A stretch of 64,000 bases of DNA. It comes from Eudorina sp. 2006-703-Eu-15 (taxonomy: Eukaryota > Chlorophyta > Chlorophyceae > Chlamydomonadales > Volvocaceae). The notes under the pieces are model-generated. The model did not search any database and was not told the origin of the DNA. It saw nothing but the letters and a program-made list of their open reading frames with translations. Location: the NCBI GenBank assembly GCA_003117195.1, contig BDSI01000011.1, positions 720,901 to 784,900 on the forward strand. The letters run 5' to 3'. The position numbers and the translations under genes were made by a program. Shown here one piece after another: positions 33,201-45,740 of this stretch (the first letter of the stretch is position 1; every line of letters starts with the position of its first letter).

Positions 33201-36200
33201 ATGAGCAAAAAGAAACCGCAGCAAGTTAAAGCCCGAGGAGGCCAGCAAAAGGGTCGTTCCGTCAGCGCCGTCGCGCCTAAAAATGCCCAAAAGCGGAAGC
33301 GGAAGCCAAACAAGGTGATTACTTCCACGAACCATCGCTCCTGGTTACACTTCAGTTTGCAAATGCGCCGCAGTTATCCTGACTTGTCGTCCGGGCGTCC
33401 GACCGGAATCGCAGAATGCGGGCGCTGGCGGCGCTGCGCTGCAGGACGTCCCTTTGCTAGGCAAACCCGGCGACAGCGATGCGTCGGACTTGGAAGTCAG
33501 CGATGAAGATTTGGAGTTTGTGGAGAAGCACCGCAACCGGCTGACCTTCCTGGAAAAGCTTGACCAGCGGGAGCTCGACAAGTGGGTGCGGGTCTGGGCT
33601 GCAACCGATTGGCGGCCATCTAGCCCGACCTCCCCGTGAATCCCCCGCGTCGCCCCTCTTACGCGGTCCGGACTTGTAGCCTGGTGTGGTCGAGGGGCGT
33701 CGACGCTCTTTCTGCGTCGGCGTTCTGCCGTCACACCACCAGCCGTCCGCAACCGCCGGTACTAACGGGTCCGCCTATCTCCCAGCGCGCTGGGACCCGA
33801 GACTTCGCCGCTCCCCATGAGGGGCCAATTACCACATCCACACCCGATTTCCACATCCACACCCGCATTCCATCATGGTGTCAGATAACCAAGAGGCGCT
33901 CCCCGTTCGTGTTGGTACACGTATGGCGGGACCCCGCCCCCCGTTGACGGTCTGCACAGGTCTATTCGGGCGAAGCAGGAACGGCAGGCTAACGAGGCCG
34001 CAGAGGCGCGTCAGCGCGCCGCCGCGGAGGCGGCGGGTGAGGGAGATGGCAGCGGCAGCGAGGGCGAAGATGATGACGGGGATGATGGCGATGGTGGGGA
34101 GGGGCCCCGTGGGGGTGACGCTGAGGAGGAAGAGGAGGACGAGGAGGACGCGGCGGTGTACGAAAGGGCGCCCCGCAGAGTCAAGGTACGTGTGCCGTAC
34201 TACGCTGCCATGTACGGGTCTGCTGGCGCCGATGCCGTACACATCAAACCCTGTCAGACCCGTGGGCGCTGCTCACAGCGCTGCGTGGCATGCCGTACTT
34301 CCCTGTCACAGCACTACAGCTATTCCGTTGTGCCGAACGGGCACGTCTGGCATGGTTTCCAAAAGCAGCCGGGTGTAGGGCCCGGGGGTCGGGTGAGGCG
34401 GTCAAAGAGGGACCAGCAGCGGGCGACTTGGTGTGATGAAATTCTGTTACACCAAGGGAACCAGGGGCGCCGGCTGCCACAGTCAAACGGTTGCCGTGGA
34501 CAGGACGTCTCGTATGGCATCGTACCCATATCCGTACTCATTCCCGTACGCCCATCAGACCTGTATCCGTACCTGCGCCCCACTGCAGACCGACCCTCGG
34601 GACCAGGCCGGTGCGGGGCTGCCCGTCAAGACCCTGACAGGAGATGTGGTGTACGACAAAACGGAGGCGCAGGCGGTCGCCGAGGAGGCCCGCGGGCGGC
34701 GGAAGGCGGCGGCGGCGCAGGCCGCCGCGGCGGCGGCGTCGGGGTCACGCCGCCAGGCGGAGATGGAGGCGGCGCTAGCGGCGGCCGCAGCAATCCAGGT
34801 ATGTTTAGAGGAGAGACCCGCCCGACCCAACCCTGGTTTGCACCGTCTGTGTATGAGGCAACTGCGTCAATCTGTGTGTTCTCAGGCAGGCAGGGCAGAG
34901 GAGTGCGTGACATGCAACGGGCATAGCGAAGCCCGGGAAACGCCCGCATGCCACCTGCATGTCTGTCTGTGTGTGCGATTGTGAATGTGGTTGTGTGTTT
35001 GTACGGCATGTACGGCTGCGGCGCCCTCCGCTGGCTTCAGGTGGAGGGCGTCACCATCACGGATGACTTGGAGGCGGCGCTAGCGGACACCAAACGGAAG
35101 GCGGCGGAGGAGGCGGACAGGAAGGCCAAGGAGGCCGCAAAGAAGGCGGCGGCGGCGGCCAGGAAGGCGGAAGGTGGGGGATCCTGGGGGCGCGGTGCGA
35201 CCGACCCACTACCCGCGTACCGTATATTACCCGTTTGAGGGACGGTTGGGAGTTACCGTTTGGAGGATACCGTTGGGGGTTCTGGACCTCGCCTCACGCG
35301 TCCCGACAACGCCCGCTCCAGAGTTGGTTGCTTCTTGGCGCTCTCTCTATCTCCCGCCCCCGGCGCGTCGTACGTTTCCAAATCCAAATCCAATAGCCAG
35401 TATCCAATAGTCAAAGCCATTAGCCAATGGCCAGTAGCCCTCTGACCCGTAGCCTACCACCAACTACCAACTCCCAACAACCTGGAAAACCGGTATCTTT
35501 GGCGAAGCCCGTTGAAAGCCACGCAACCATCATGCGCCAATTCGCAGCCCAATCAACTAACTTCTTCCCCCCGGCCCCCCGGAGGTCCCATCGCACCCTC
35601 ACCAACTCCCTGTCTCCTGGGAGAGGGAGTTTAAACATGTCTACCAATCTCCTGTATCCCTCTCCCCGCGGGGCCCCGACCGGCGGCCCCGCCCTCAGAG
35701 TCGGCGCTGCCGCCCGCGCTCCGCGGACTGAACCTGTCGTCGCTGCCGCCGGCGGAGCGGCGGTCCAAGCTTCAGGAGGTCATGGCGGCGGCGGCCCAGA
35801 AGCTCCTGGCGGCCCCGGAGGGCTGCGTGGGCGAACTGAGGACGCTTCAGGCGCTGGTGGCGGACGGCGACAGCATGGTGAGCAGGGTGGGGTCGTCTGA
35901 GGTGGAGCTGGGGACATGGTGGGGGCAGGGATAAAGAAGAAAAACAGCGCAGGGGGCGGGGAGGTGGTGTAATGTAACCGTTACAAGGTGGAATGGACGG
36001 ATGTGGGTGGGTCGGTAAGAACTAAGATGGTAGGTTGGGAGTGTGGGAGGGCTCGAGGCCGCGGTGAGATTCCCCCCAGCACCGCCCCACCTTCCCGCCC
36101 TCCCTCCCTCCCTCCCGGCACCCCCGCCCCCGCCCCCGGGACCCCTAGACCTCCCGGCTGGCGCTGCTGTCCCTCTTCGCGGTGTTCAAGGATATCCTGC

Positions 36201-39200
36201 CGGGCTACCGCATCAGGCCCCCCACGGAGCGGGAGGCCGAGGTCAAGGTGAGGCCACCCTTTCCACCCTCCCCTCCCGGTTGCGGTTTCGCTGTTTCGCT
36301 GTCTTTGTAAGGAGGGGAAGAATCGGAGCAGGGCAAGGGGAGTACGGGAAGAAGTTGCAGGGCAGGGGGAAGTGCACTTCGTGTAGCAGTGTATGGTAGG
36401 GGTGTTGGGCAAGGACAGCTTGGGGGGCTGCTCCCAGGGCAAGGATCCGGTGGCGCAGGAAGGGGCTGTACCAGCGTCTCCCGCGACTTGACGGAGTCTA
36501 ATTCGCGGGCGCGTCCAAGAGGGTCATGAAATCACTGCAGCAGGGCTCCAAGCATGTGAGCACTGCGAGTACGGAGTACGACACGCAATCTAGATCCACG
36601 GGGGAGAGTGCGTCGGCGCTGCGAGGGAGCGAGCGTCCAGGGAGGAGGGTTGCGTAGGGTGTTGTGTGCGTGGCTAAGGGGGGGGGGCTTCCAAGGATAT
36701 CCAACCGATTGCAACGGTAACCAAAGTCAATTCCGTGCGCAAGGGAACCTCGCAACCGTCCGCCGTACTCGACTGCCAACCAACGACCGGCCAACCGTCC
36801 CCTCCCCCGCCGCGCGCTTCGCCGGCGCAGGTCAGCAAGGAGGTTGCCAAGCTGCGGGAGTACGAACAGACCCTGCTGAAGTCGTACCAGGTCAGTACGG
36901 ACCTGGTGTCGTGGTGTGACAGGCTTCTCTCTCGCGCTCTTCCCGCCTCTCCCTCGCCCTCTCCCTCCTCCTGACCCTCAACGGATTGCAGCCGTCCCCC
37001 TCCCCGTCTGCCGACCCGGAAAGCGCCTTACCGGCCACGTCCCCTCGCCCTCCCCCATTGGGCCCTTCGCCTCCCCTCCCCCGCCTCTCCGCGCTCCCGT
37101 CCCCCGCCTCTGTGTACTGCCTACCCGTTTTCTTTCTCCCCCCTCCCGTCCTGACCCCTCCCCCGCCCTCTCCCTGCTCGGAACCTCCCCCACGGACCCA
37201 ATTTCTATGGACCAATTTCCTCGCAACTCCCCCCCTTTGCTCTGGCAGCAGCGCAGTTTGAATATGTCTACCAATTTCCTATACCCCCCCTGGACCTCCC
37301 CGGGACCCCTCCCGCCCCCCTGGCCCCGACAGACCTACCTCCGCTCACTGCTGGACGCCGCCCAGTGCGTCCAGAAGGGCACCGGCACCCTGTCGCACTC
37401 CAGGGTGGCCGTCCGCTGCCTCACGGGCCTCCTGGCTGCCCACCCGCACTTCAACTACACGTCAGACATACTGCAGGTTGGTACGACAATGTACGGCGCC
37501 TTTGGTACGGGGGCTGCACATTAGAGATCCAGATCCGTGCCGTCCCCACATGGCACGCCCACCCACCCGGCAGATATGCCCAGCCCGCAGTGGGGTTCCC
37601 TCGCACCTTGCCGCCCTGCCGCCCCGTAACTACGGCACCTCTTTTTGTCTTCTTGCCCTCCTCCTCCTCCTATGTCCTCACTGCTGCTGCTGACGCTGCT
37701 GCTGCCACTGCTGCTGCTGACGCTGCTAACGCTACTGCTACTGCCGCTACCACCCCTGTTACTGTCCCCCCGCACCCCGCAGGCGGTGGTTCCCCGCATG
37801 GCCTCCCCGGACCCCGAGACCCGCGCGCTGTGCAGCGAGGCGGTGCGGGTGCTGCTGCAGGGGGCGGATGGCGGCGCGGACGAGGGCGGGGCGGGCAAGG
37901 CGGCGCTTGAGGCGGTGCAGCTGGTCGCGGATCTGGTGCGCAGGGCGGTTGGGTGGTTGGGTGGGTGCGTGGGTGGGTAGGTGGCTAGTTACGGTAGTTG
38001 GGTGGGTGGGTGGGTGGGTAGGGGCTGGTTGGATGGGCATCCGCTCATAAGTCATACCTGGCACTGGATCCGCGCGCGTGGGTAGGTTGGACGAGCGCCT
38101 CGCAGTCTCCGGGGGCCTTATCCCGGGGGCCGGGACAGCGTTGCATGCGTTACGTGTGCTTTGTTCTCTGAGCACGAGCATGTTGGTGCGGATGTGGGCC
38201 TGGGCGGGTCTGGGTGGGTCTTACATCAAACACACACACGCGGCCGTGGCCCAACCCGCCTCTCTTTCTTGTATCCTCTCTCGCTCCCTCTGCCCATCAT
38301 TCACGGGCACACTTGACATGGCCGGTTGACAAAGTTGGTTTTGGCTTGTGCTTTGCTGAAGCGTTGTTCCGACCGGCCGTTGTCACGCACCCATGTACGG
38401 CAGGTCCGTACACGCAAGTGTGCGGTGCCCCCCGAGGTGGTCCGGACGCTGTCGGTGCTTCGCTTCCGGGACGTGATCCCCCCAGGGCGGGGGGAGGACG
38501 ACGAGGGGGAGGACGGCGGCGGCAAACGGCGCAAAGGTAACCGGCCTTCTGGGTTGCACGTGTGTGTGTTATCAAGGAGAAAAGCTGAGCCGCGAATAAG
38601 CAGACCCGTGTCCAGCAATGCAACCGACGACTGAGACCGAGACCGTGTGTGTGCGAATGCGCGGGTGTGTATCGTTACATATCTGCCGGGCCGACGGTGG
38701 CCGGGGGCGCTAACCCGCCCCATTCGGGAGACCGCCGAAGCACTCCTCTGATGAGGAGGGGCGTAGTCCACTTAGTCCACACTGTACCGCCCATCGAGGG
38801 GGGTACTCACCGCCTACCGTAATCGGGTGTGTATGAAACAAAACTTAAATGTGCACGGCTGTGTGTGTGTGTGTGTGCTTCTGTGTGTCAGCCGTTAACG
38901 CAAATGTCTACCAATTTTCTATCGACTGACCCGCTGACCGCCTCCTCGTAGCCGAACCTCGAACCCTTTATGATTCCCCGCACCCCTCGGAACCTTCTTA
39001 ACCCCCTCGGGACCACGGACTGGGCCCCCCCTGTAGGTCGCAAGGCTGAGAAGCGGGACGCCAAGCGGCGGCGCAAGGAGGACGACGTGGCGCGGGCGTT
39101 CAAGGAGTCAGCGGCGGGCCCAGACGCGGCAGAGCTGGCCAGGCTGCAGGTGCGCCGTCCTCCCCGCGTGGAAGGGGGGAAGGGGGAGGGGGAGGGGAGG

Positions 39201-42200
39201 GGGCTGGCAGGGGTGTGCGCCGGGCCGGGGGGAGGCCCCCGCGCGGGGGGCCCGCAATCCGGCCCCCCTTTCCCTTTCCCTTGGCTGCCGCACCCCGCGG
39301 CATGCCCTGTGCCCCCTCTCCGTCCCACCCTGCGCCCCCTTATGTCCGGTACACCCCCTCCGGCCCCTCTCTCCTTCCTCCCGACTACCAATGTGCTGTA
39401 CACCTCCCTCCGGCCCCCCATTCCTCCTTATCCCTCCCCCCTTAGAGCTCCATGTTGGAGGCGCTGTTCGAGATCTACTTCCGGGTGCTGAAGCACTGCA
39501 GCGCGGTCGGCATCTCCGCCTCGACACAGCCCCGGCAGGGGCAGCAGGGGCAGCAGGGGGCGCGGGGGGCGGACGGCGGGGGTGAGGGCGACGGCGAGGC
39601 CGCCGGCCCCCGGGTCCCCAGCGCCAGCCTGACGCCCCCTTGGAGCCGGGCGAGGCTGATCCGCAGGTGCCCGCTGCTGCACCCCGTGCTGGACGGCCTG
39701 GCCAAGTGAGTGGGCGGGATGGGCGGGGCGGGCTGGGGGCCGCGGGGAGCCGATGGTGGGGTGGGCCCGGGGCTGTCTTGATTGACCGAAACGGGGCCGG
39801 GGCGGCTCACCCAGGAGGTTTGGGGAGAGAGGACGGAGGCAAGGGGTTAAAAAGGAGTGGGGCATCATCGGTTTTTCTTGTTTCGTTTTTCCTGCCTAAA
39901 ATTTCCCTTCTTCATTTTTCGTTGGTTGTACGCGCAGTTGCCCGCACTCCCTCCCTCCCGCACCCCCCCAAACCTGGACCCCTACCTCCTGTTTCCTACA
40001 CCCTACCTCCTCCTCTCCTCCCCTCCCGCAGGTACACCCACCTCATCTCTGTGGAGTACATGAACGACCTGCTCGCGGTGTTCTCCGACCTGCTGGCCGC
40101 CCCCGCCCTGCCCCTGCCCGAGCGACTGCGCCTGCTGGCCACACTGGCGGCGCTGCTGCGCGGCCAGGGCGAGGCGCTCAACGTTGACCGCAGGCAGCTG
40201 TATGTACAGCTGTACGACACGCTGCTGCAGGTTGTACGGGATGGAGTACGGGGCTGTACGGGGCCCGTTGATTGCGTTTTTGTGCGTTGCGTCGTGTCGG
40301 ATCACGTCGCTGCAGTGCTCGCGGCGTCGAATGTCGAATCCCGTTCGTTGTGGTGAACTGCGTTCGCCCTGTCCGCCGCAGGTTCCGTTCCACTCGCTGC
40401 TTACGGACGAACCGCCCGCCAACCACCAACGAACGAAACCGCCAAGCCAGTCCAATGGTGCCGTACAACCATCCCACCTCGGCAACGATGCGGATGGCGA
40501 CGACGACGACGACGCGGACATTGCGATGGCGGCGGCGAGTGACCAGGCAGCCGAGGACGCCGCGGCAACCGCCGCCGCCGGCGGGGCGGCGTCACTGACC
40601 CACGGGTCGGCGCCGAGCGTCGCGGAACTGCTGGCGGGCGTGCTGGAGGCGCTGCTGTGTGAACCCAAGATGGCGGACATGCAGCGGACGGCGGCCTTCG
40701 TGAAGCGGTTGGCGGGCATTGCGCTGCTGGCCGGCCCCGGGGAGGCGATGGCGCTGTGGGCGGCGATCGGCAGGTGGGTGCCGTACAGCAAGCAGATCTC
40801 ACCGCGACCCACGAACGCAACCGAGGCGCAGCAATTCCTTCACGTACCGTTCGTGCTGCCTCGACAGCCGACGAGCACCCACACATACCCACACAACACA
40901 ACCCACGCGCCGAAACCAAACCCAAACCCACCACGGCCCGGGCCCTGGTCCCTGGTTCCCCTCCCCGCCCTACTTAAAGGTTGCTTCGGCGGTATCCGAA
41001 GCTAGCAAACATGTTGGAGTACGAGGGCGAGGCGCCCACCGTTGGCGGCCGTACGTACGACCCGTTCTGTACGGACCCGTCGGAGGCGGGCGGCCTCTCC
41101 ACGACGCTCTGGGAGGTGTGTCTGGCCTCCGGCAGCCAGCCCCACTACCAGCCGCATCTGGCGCAGGCGGCGGCGTCCCTGCTGGCCCTGCGACCCGGCG
41201 CTGCGGCTGCCGCAGCCGCGGCGGCCGGCGGCGGTGGTGGTGGTGGTGCCGTACACCTGACCGGCCCGCTGGGCACGCCGGCGACGATTTCGGAGCTGGC
41301 GACGGCGTACGACGCGTCTCGAGGACTCATGCGGCCGCCGCCGCCGCCGCCGCCGACGGCAGCTGGCGCGGCGGCGGGAGGCGGCAGGAAGTGCAGGGGC
41401 GGCCGGCGCGGAGCCGGCGGTGTCGCCGCCGCGGCGGCGCCGTCGGCGGAGTTCCTGGAGGCAGTCGCCGAGCTGGCCGCTGAGTACGGCAGCGGCGGCG
41501 GCGCCACCGCCGCCGGCTGGGACGATCTGGACCTGGATTCCGAGCTCGACGCTGCCGCCGCCGATGAAGACGACGATCGGACCGATGATGACGGCGACGG
41601 CGACGCGGGGAAGTACGGCAAGGGCCTTGCCGCGAATGGCGGCGCCAGGTCGGACCGGTTAGGCGCAGGTGGCGGCGGCGGCGAGGCCGCGGCGGCGGCG
41701 GCGCTGCGGCGGATGTTTTTGGAGTCCCGACGTTTCGAGCGCAACCGGCAGCTCCGGCGGGACAAGGCGGTGATGGTGGAGGCGCTGAAGCGATTCCACA
41801 TACACCTGCAGCAGCGCCAGGTGAAGGCGGCAGCGGCGGCGGCCGCCGCCGCTGCGGCCGCCGCCAAACCGGCAGCGGGCGGCGGCAGCAAGGCCGGCGG
41901 CGGGGGAGCCGCAGAGAAGCAGGCGGCGCAGCCGCCGCAGCCGAAATCGCAGCCTAAACCATCGGGCAAGAAGGGCGCCGTGCAGGAGCAGGCGCCGGTG
42001 GCAGCCCACCAGGCTCAAGTGCCCCAGCCCCAGCAGCAGCAGCAACAGCAGACGGGGGAGCAGTCTCGGCAGCACCCGAAGGCGAAGCCCAGCAAGGAAG
42101 GGACGGAGCCGCCATCCACCCAGCCGCAGCACGAGCAGCCGCAGTCTCGGAAGCAGTCTCGGATGCAGCCGCCGCAGCAGACGAAGCCGGGCGGCAAGGC

Positions 42201-42234
42201 GGGCCCCGCGGGGAAGCAGCAGCGGGGGCGGTAG
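33201..42234 (+). CDS. NOC3: Nucleolar complex protein 3 (NOC3) homolog
   Basis: Sixteen exons: 33201-33314, 33415-33581, 33960-34185, 34589-34798, 35041-35173, 35699-35877, 36149-36247, 36831-36890, 37333-37476, 37783-37935, 38404-38536, 39037-39149, 39446-39705, 40032-40230, 40382-40773, 40980-42234. Phases close, giving 1278 residues. Recognisable are the basic N-terminus, an acidic Asp/Glu tract, LPVKTL, the NOC3 core VFKDILPGYRIR, the block RKCAVPPEVVRTL, LFEIYFRVLKHC, the segment GQGEALNVDRRQLYVQLYDTLL, and the CBF/NOC end with YDPFCTDPSEAGGLSTTLWEV. NOC3 with NOC2 exports pre-60S particles from nucleolus to nucleoplasm; yeast Noc3 also acts in DNA replication licensing. It is longer than usual because of Ala/Gly/Gln-rich inserts and a low-complexity C-terminal tail of about 300 residues. 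Confidence 0.93.
38862..38886. repeat. TG microsatellite in a NOC3 intron
   Basis: A short run of TG dinucleotides lies in the intron between exons 38404-38536 and 39037-39149. Confidence 0.85.
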
Positions 42235-44334
42235 CGGGGCTGCGTGCGCGGGGCCACCGTCGGGGCCGACATTTCCGCTGTTTCCAACGAATGCCATGCC
42301 ATGCCAGATGTGATACACACACGCACGCGCTGGCTTTGTTGTGTGGTGCGGCGTACGTGTGGTGCGGCGTATGTGTGCAGGGGCGTGCAGGGGCATGCAG
42401 GTGGTGGTGAACCAGCGGACGTGGGGCGTCCCGGGGTGCCATGCAGGGCCCCGGCTGCCAACCCGAGGTGGGGTACGGCACCCGAACCAATTACCGGGAC
42501 TAACTACCGAAACTGACTACCGGTACCTGACCGTACGGACGCATGGGAGCGCGCGTGAGGGCGCCTGACTCGGTACTGTAACTCGTTTGCCTGGCCGAGC
42601 GACCTTCCGGATGCCGATGCCCCTCGGAGCCGCACGGACCGGACCGCAGGGGGAGGGTGGGAGGGGGAAAACTGAGGGGCGCATGTGCCGCCGCTTGGGC
42701 GAGACCCTCCCTTCCGGGGTGTCCTGCCCGGTGCCCATCCGAGTGAGGCTGGGGGGTGGGGTGGGGCTGTCGCTGAATTGGCAAAGGGCGGCCGAGTTCA
42801 CTGTCGCCTCCCCCGGGTGGGCGGGCAGGGGGGCGCCGCGGACGCGTACAAGTCCGGTGGGGGGGCTGCAGAGGCCCCCAGATAAGGATCGTGGTCCACA
42901 GGGAAGGGTGATTCTGCAAGGGGGAGGGGTGCTTGCGTGCCGAAAGGGGGGCATCGGTTGCAGGCGGGGAGGCAGGGCGGGGAGGGCGCCGCAGGGACAG
43001 GCAGGGAGGGTTTTGAGGATGTATCCGTATGCCTCTCCCCTCCGCTCCCTGCAGTAGGGGTTGTGCTCCTCTCGTCACTACCCCTTTGTGAATGAATGAA
43101 CGTTACAGCGGACCCCGAAAAGCGATCAACGGTGTATACCAGGACAAGCCTTTTAAGGCGACCCTGGGCAAAGGTGCTGTGTGCCCAGTTGTGACGCGTG
43201 TGACGGGATTTGGTGACCGCACATTCTGTCGGTGCTCAAATTGTACGGGACGGCGCTTCGTTGGCAATGTCCCCCAGAAAGTCCCCCAGAAAGAGCAAGC
43301 CTTCCTGAGTCGTGCGACATTTCAAAGGCATGAAAGTTACGGTTGCAGCCCGCAGACTGCGGAAGGTGCTTGCTTGCAGTGCAAGTCCGAAAGGCCGAAA
43401 GCTAGAAAATGCGAAACATGACGAGGTAATTACAATTATCACATCAGAACGGCTTCAAAACCATCTCATGCGATCCGAAAGTAATAATTACGTTACGGAA
43501 ATCGCACACAACATGACCACGAAATATTCCAGGAGCGAATCACCCACAACCTCTTTGTGCGCTTTTTGGCCGAGCGCCAAGACCCAGCGCAAAGCATCGA
43601 AAGCCAATTCGCTCAGCATTACTGTAACACGTGTTCATGTAATCCAAAAGATGCAGGTACGGCAGCTTCCGGAGAAGCATCGCGATTGCATGTGCCTGCA
43701 CGACGCTGCTCGTCCGCGCTCCTCCGTGACACGTTATAAATACCAGCCCGCATGAACAGACACCATTATCTTCAAATCACTCAAGTTGAACAAGGCGTAT
43801 ATTACTCGTCTCCATTCGCGACTTCAAGTTCCGTCAGTCCTCTCCAAACCCTTCTCAGGTGCGTTCCGTGTCACGACACTATCGTTTCTCGGTATGTGCC
43901 ATTTGGTATGCTCGAATAAGGATTGCATAATTTAGGGAAGTGGGCAGTGTTGAGAGCGTAATCCTCGGCCCAATCCTGGGCATTCTGTCCACGGCGCGTT
44001 GAAGTATTTTTGCGTTACCGCAAGTCGCGGGAAGTCGATTTTGTCTTTAGAGCCTTTTTTAAGTGTGAATTCATTTCAATTGTCATGTGTGCGCTTGGAG
44101 TTGTTGGTTACGAAAGGCTTCCGGAACCCTTCGCCTCCGAAGGCCACCAGGCGTTGAGTTCCAGCAGGCGTGTGCATGGGGGCTGATCCACTGCAACGGC
44201 ATTAGGATTGACCAATTGTGCAATTGCGACGTGAGGGAAATGTTTCCTCCTGTTCGTCACGTGTTGGTCGGTCGCGTAACTGACGAAGCCTCGTTTCATG
44301 CCAACCCATTTCTCCTTTTTCGCAGGTCCGGAAG
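42235..44334. other. Intergenic region and probable 5' leader of the next gene
   Basis: It runs from the NOC3 stop to the first ATG of the small membrane protein gene. The first 800 bases are GC-rich without a gene. From about 43400 the composition becomes AT-richer. A TATA box at 43735 and a leader with a likely 5' UTR intron (donor near 43859, acceptor at 44325) belong to the downstream gene. Confidence 0.5.
43735..43742 (+). promoter_or_regulatory. TATA box (TATAAATA)
   Basis: A consensus TATA element stands in an otherwise GC-rich setting. A start of transcription about 30 bases on (near 43765) would place the ATG at 43751 outside the transcript and give a leader spliced from about 43858 to 44326. 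This favours the start at 44335 for the next gene. Confidence 0.55.
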
Positions 44335-44920
44335 ATGGCCATCGTTCTCCGCGCCGCTGCTGGGCAGCCGAACTTCCGCCCGCGGCCATCTCCGAAGGGT
44401 AAGGATGCATCGACAAGGTCTCGGCTCGCAAGTTGGGCGATCGCCTGTTCGCCGCATAGAGCGGCATCGTAGACCTTGACTCATTAATATATTTTTTATT
44501 GCAGCCGACCATCGCCCGCGTGCCGCCTCAAGCGCTGCCGGCCCCATCGCGTCCGGACAAACACCGGCACCGGCGCCAGGTGAGCGAGACGTACTCTGAA
44601 TGAGAAGCCGGCCCGCCTCGTGAGGGCTCGGTTCGTTGGTTGCATTGCAGCACATAAGTCCTTGGCAGCACCGCTTCGATATCAATTGGTGACCAACTCC
44701 CTTCCGCGCCTTTTCTGCGCGCTGTGCTCGCCCTCGCATTACTACAGCGCCGCAGGGCGGCTTCCCGGTGTGGTGCGTGCCGCTGCTCGTGGTGGCTGCG
44801 GCCATGCCCATCTACGGCTACCGTACCCAGATGAAGCTCATCGATGAGGCCCGCGCCAAGCAGCGCGCCGGCGTCGTGACCGCCGCGACCAGCCCGGCCG
44901 CCACCAAGACCGGCAAGTAA
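44335..44920 (+). CDS. Small single-pass membrane protein, possibly plastid-targeted
   Basis: Exons 44335-44398, 44505-44579 and 44748-44920 give 103 residues. The first ~45 residues (MAIVLRAAAGQPNFRPRPSP and an Ala/Ser/Pro-rich stretch) lack acidic residues apart from one Asp and resemble a transit peptide. One hydrophobic helix follows (FPVWCVPLLVVAAAMPIYGY), then a basic, coiled-coil-like stretch KLIDEARAKQRAG and a Thr/Ala/Lys tail. I do not recognise the family. An alternative splice of the same exons in another frame, starting at 43751 and using the acceptor at 44753, gives the same C-terminus with a different N-terminus. The TATA position argues against it. Confidence 0.6.
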
Positions 44921-45422
44921 AGCAGTGGCAGTTGCTAGAGAAGAGCGAGCGGCGAACCGAGTAAGTGGTGCAAGGATGCGTGGACGACGAAATGGTCCGA
45001 AATTGTGGCGCCTGTTGCGATGTGGGTTGCCCTTGTCTCTTTGAGCACGAATCACTTGGGGGCGGGTCGTTTGACCACGTGGCAAGTTATGGTTTTAATG
45101 TACGTTATCTGCGCAACGAAGTCGGTTGACGGTTAATTTAGGTTACCCCATTTCGGGGAAGATGTTAACAGGTCGCAGCCGTCTTCTCCCAACGCGCAAC
45201 GGTTTGCGTCCATGCGCTGGCGCTCAAGGATCATCGCTCCCCAGTCGCGTGTTCGGAACGACATCCAGCGGCTGTCGTTCCTGATGCTTCAATCTTACGT
45301 AGCATGCCGTGGCCACAAATAATTACTTGCGATCATGTATTTAAGCAAAGCAATTTCGAAATTCGAGATGCATAACATGGACCGTTTCAAGACTAGCTTG
45401 TCCCTGGCTTCCGAGTCCCTGC

Positions 45423-45740
45423 TTGTTTCCTCTGCTCTTTCTCAAATCAATTGTCCCCGTAACGTTCCTCCCTCTTGAAGGTGACGTCCGACGACCGTTT
45501 CGCGATCGAGTCAAGTCCGTGCTTGGCACGACAGCCGGAATGGCTGTTGGTGCTGCACTGATCTGGGTTAGCGAGGCCTCAGATCGGCGGCGACAGCGGG
45601 AGAGGGAGGACGCTTTCGGAGCCGCCGTCCACAGCCAGCAGCGCCGGCAGCGCCCTCCAACGGCGGGCGGCGTCGGTGTCGGCGGCAGGGATGACGGCGG
45701 CAACGGCGCGATGCCTGACGAGGCCGTCCAAGCCGACTGA
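45423..45740 (+). CDS. Tentative small membrane protein, 5' end unresolved
   Basis: The frame ending at 45740 encodes RDRVKSVLGTTAGMAVGAAL and then IWVSEASDRRRQRERED, which has one hydrophobic segment followed by a charged helix. The first ATG in frame is at 45540. A possible upstream exon starts at 45376 (MDRFKTSLSLASESLL), but joining it would need an intron of only 22 bases (45451-45472), too short for a spliceosomal intron. The true start is unknown. The layout resembles that of its upstream neighbour, with one TM segment and a basic helix, though there is no clear sequence similarity. Confidence 0.35.
   Translation: MFPLLFLKSIVPVTFLPLEGDVRRPFRDRVKSVLGTTAGMAVGAALIWVSEASDRRRQREREDAFGAAVHSQQRRQRPPTAGGVGVGGRDDGGNGAMPDEAVQAD

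Noticed and set aside
40003..41969. Long minus-strand Ala/Pro/Ser frames opposite NOC3
   Set aside because: Shadows of GC-rich NOC3 exons, which have family motifs and consistent splicing on the plus strand.
43092..43755. Plus-strand frames of 109 and 147 codons
   Set aside because: No motifs or splice-consistent partners; they sit upstream of a TATA box and lack GC-rich codon use typical of the real genes here.
45376..45472. Upstream exon MDRFKTSLSL joined to the frame ending at 45740
   Set aside because: It would need a 22-base intron, too short for the spliceosome; kept only as a note.
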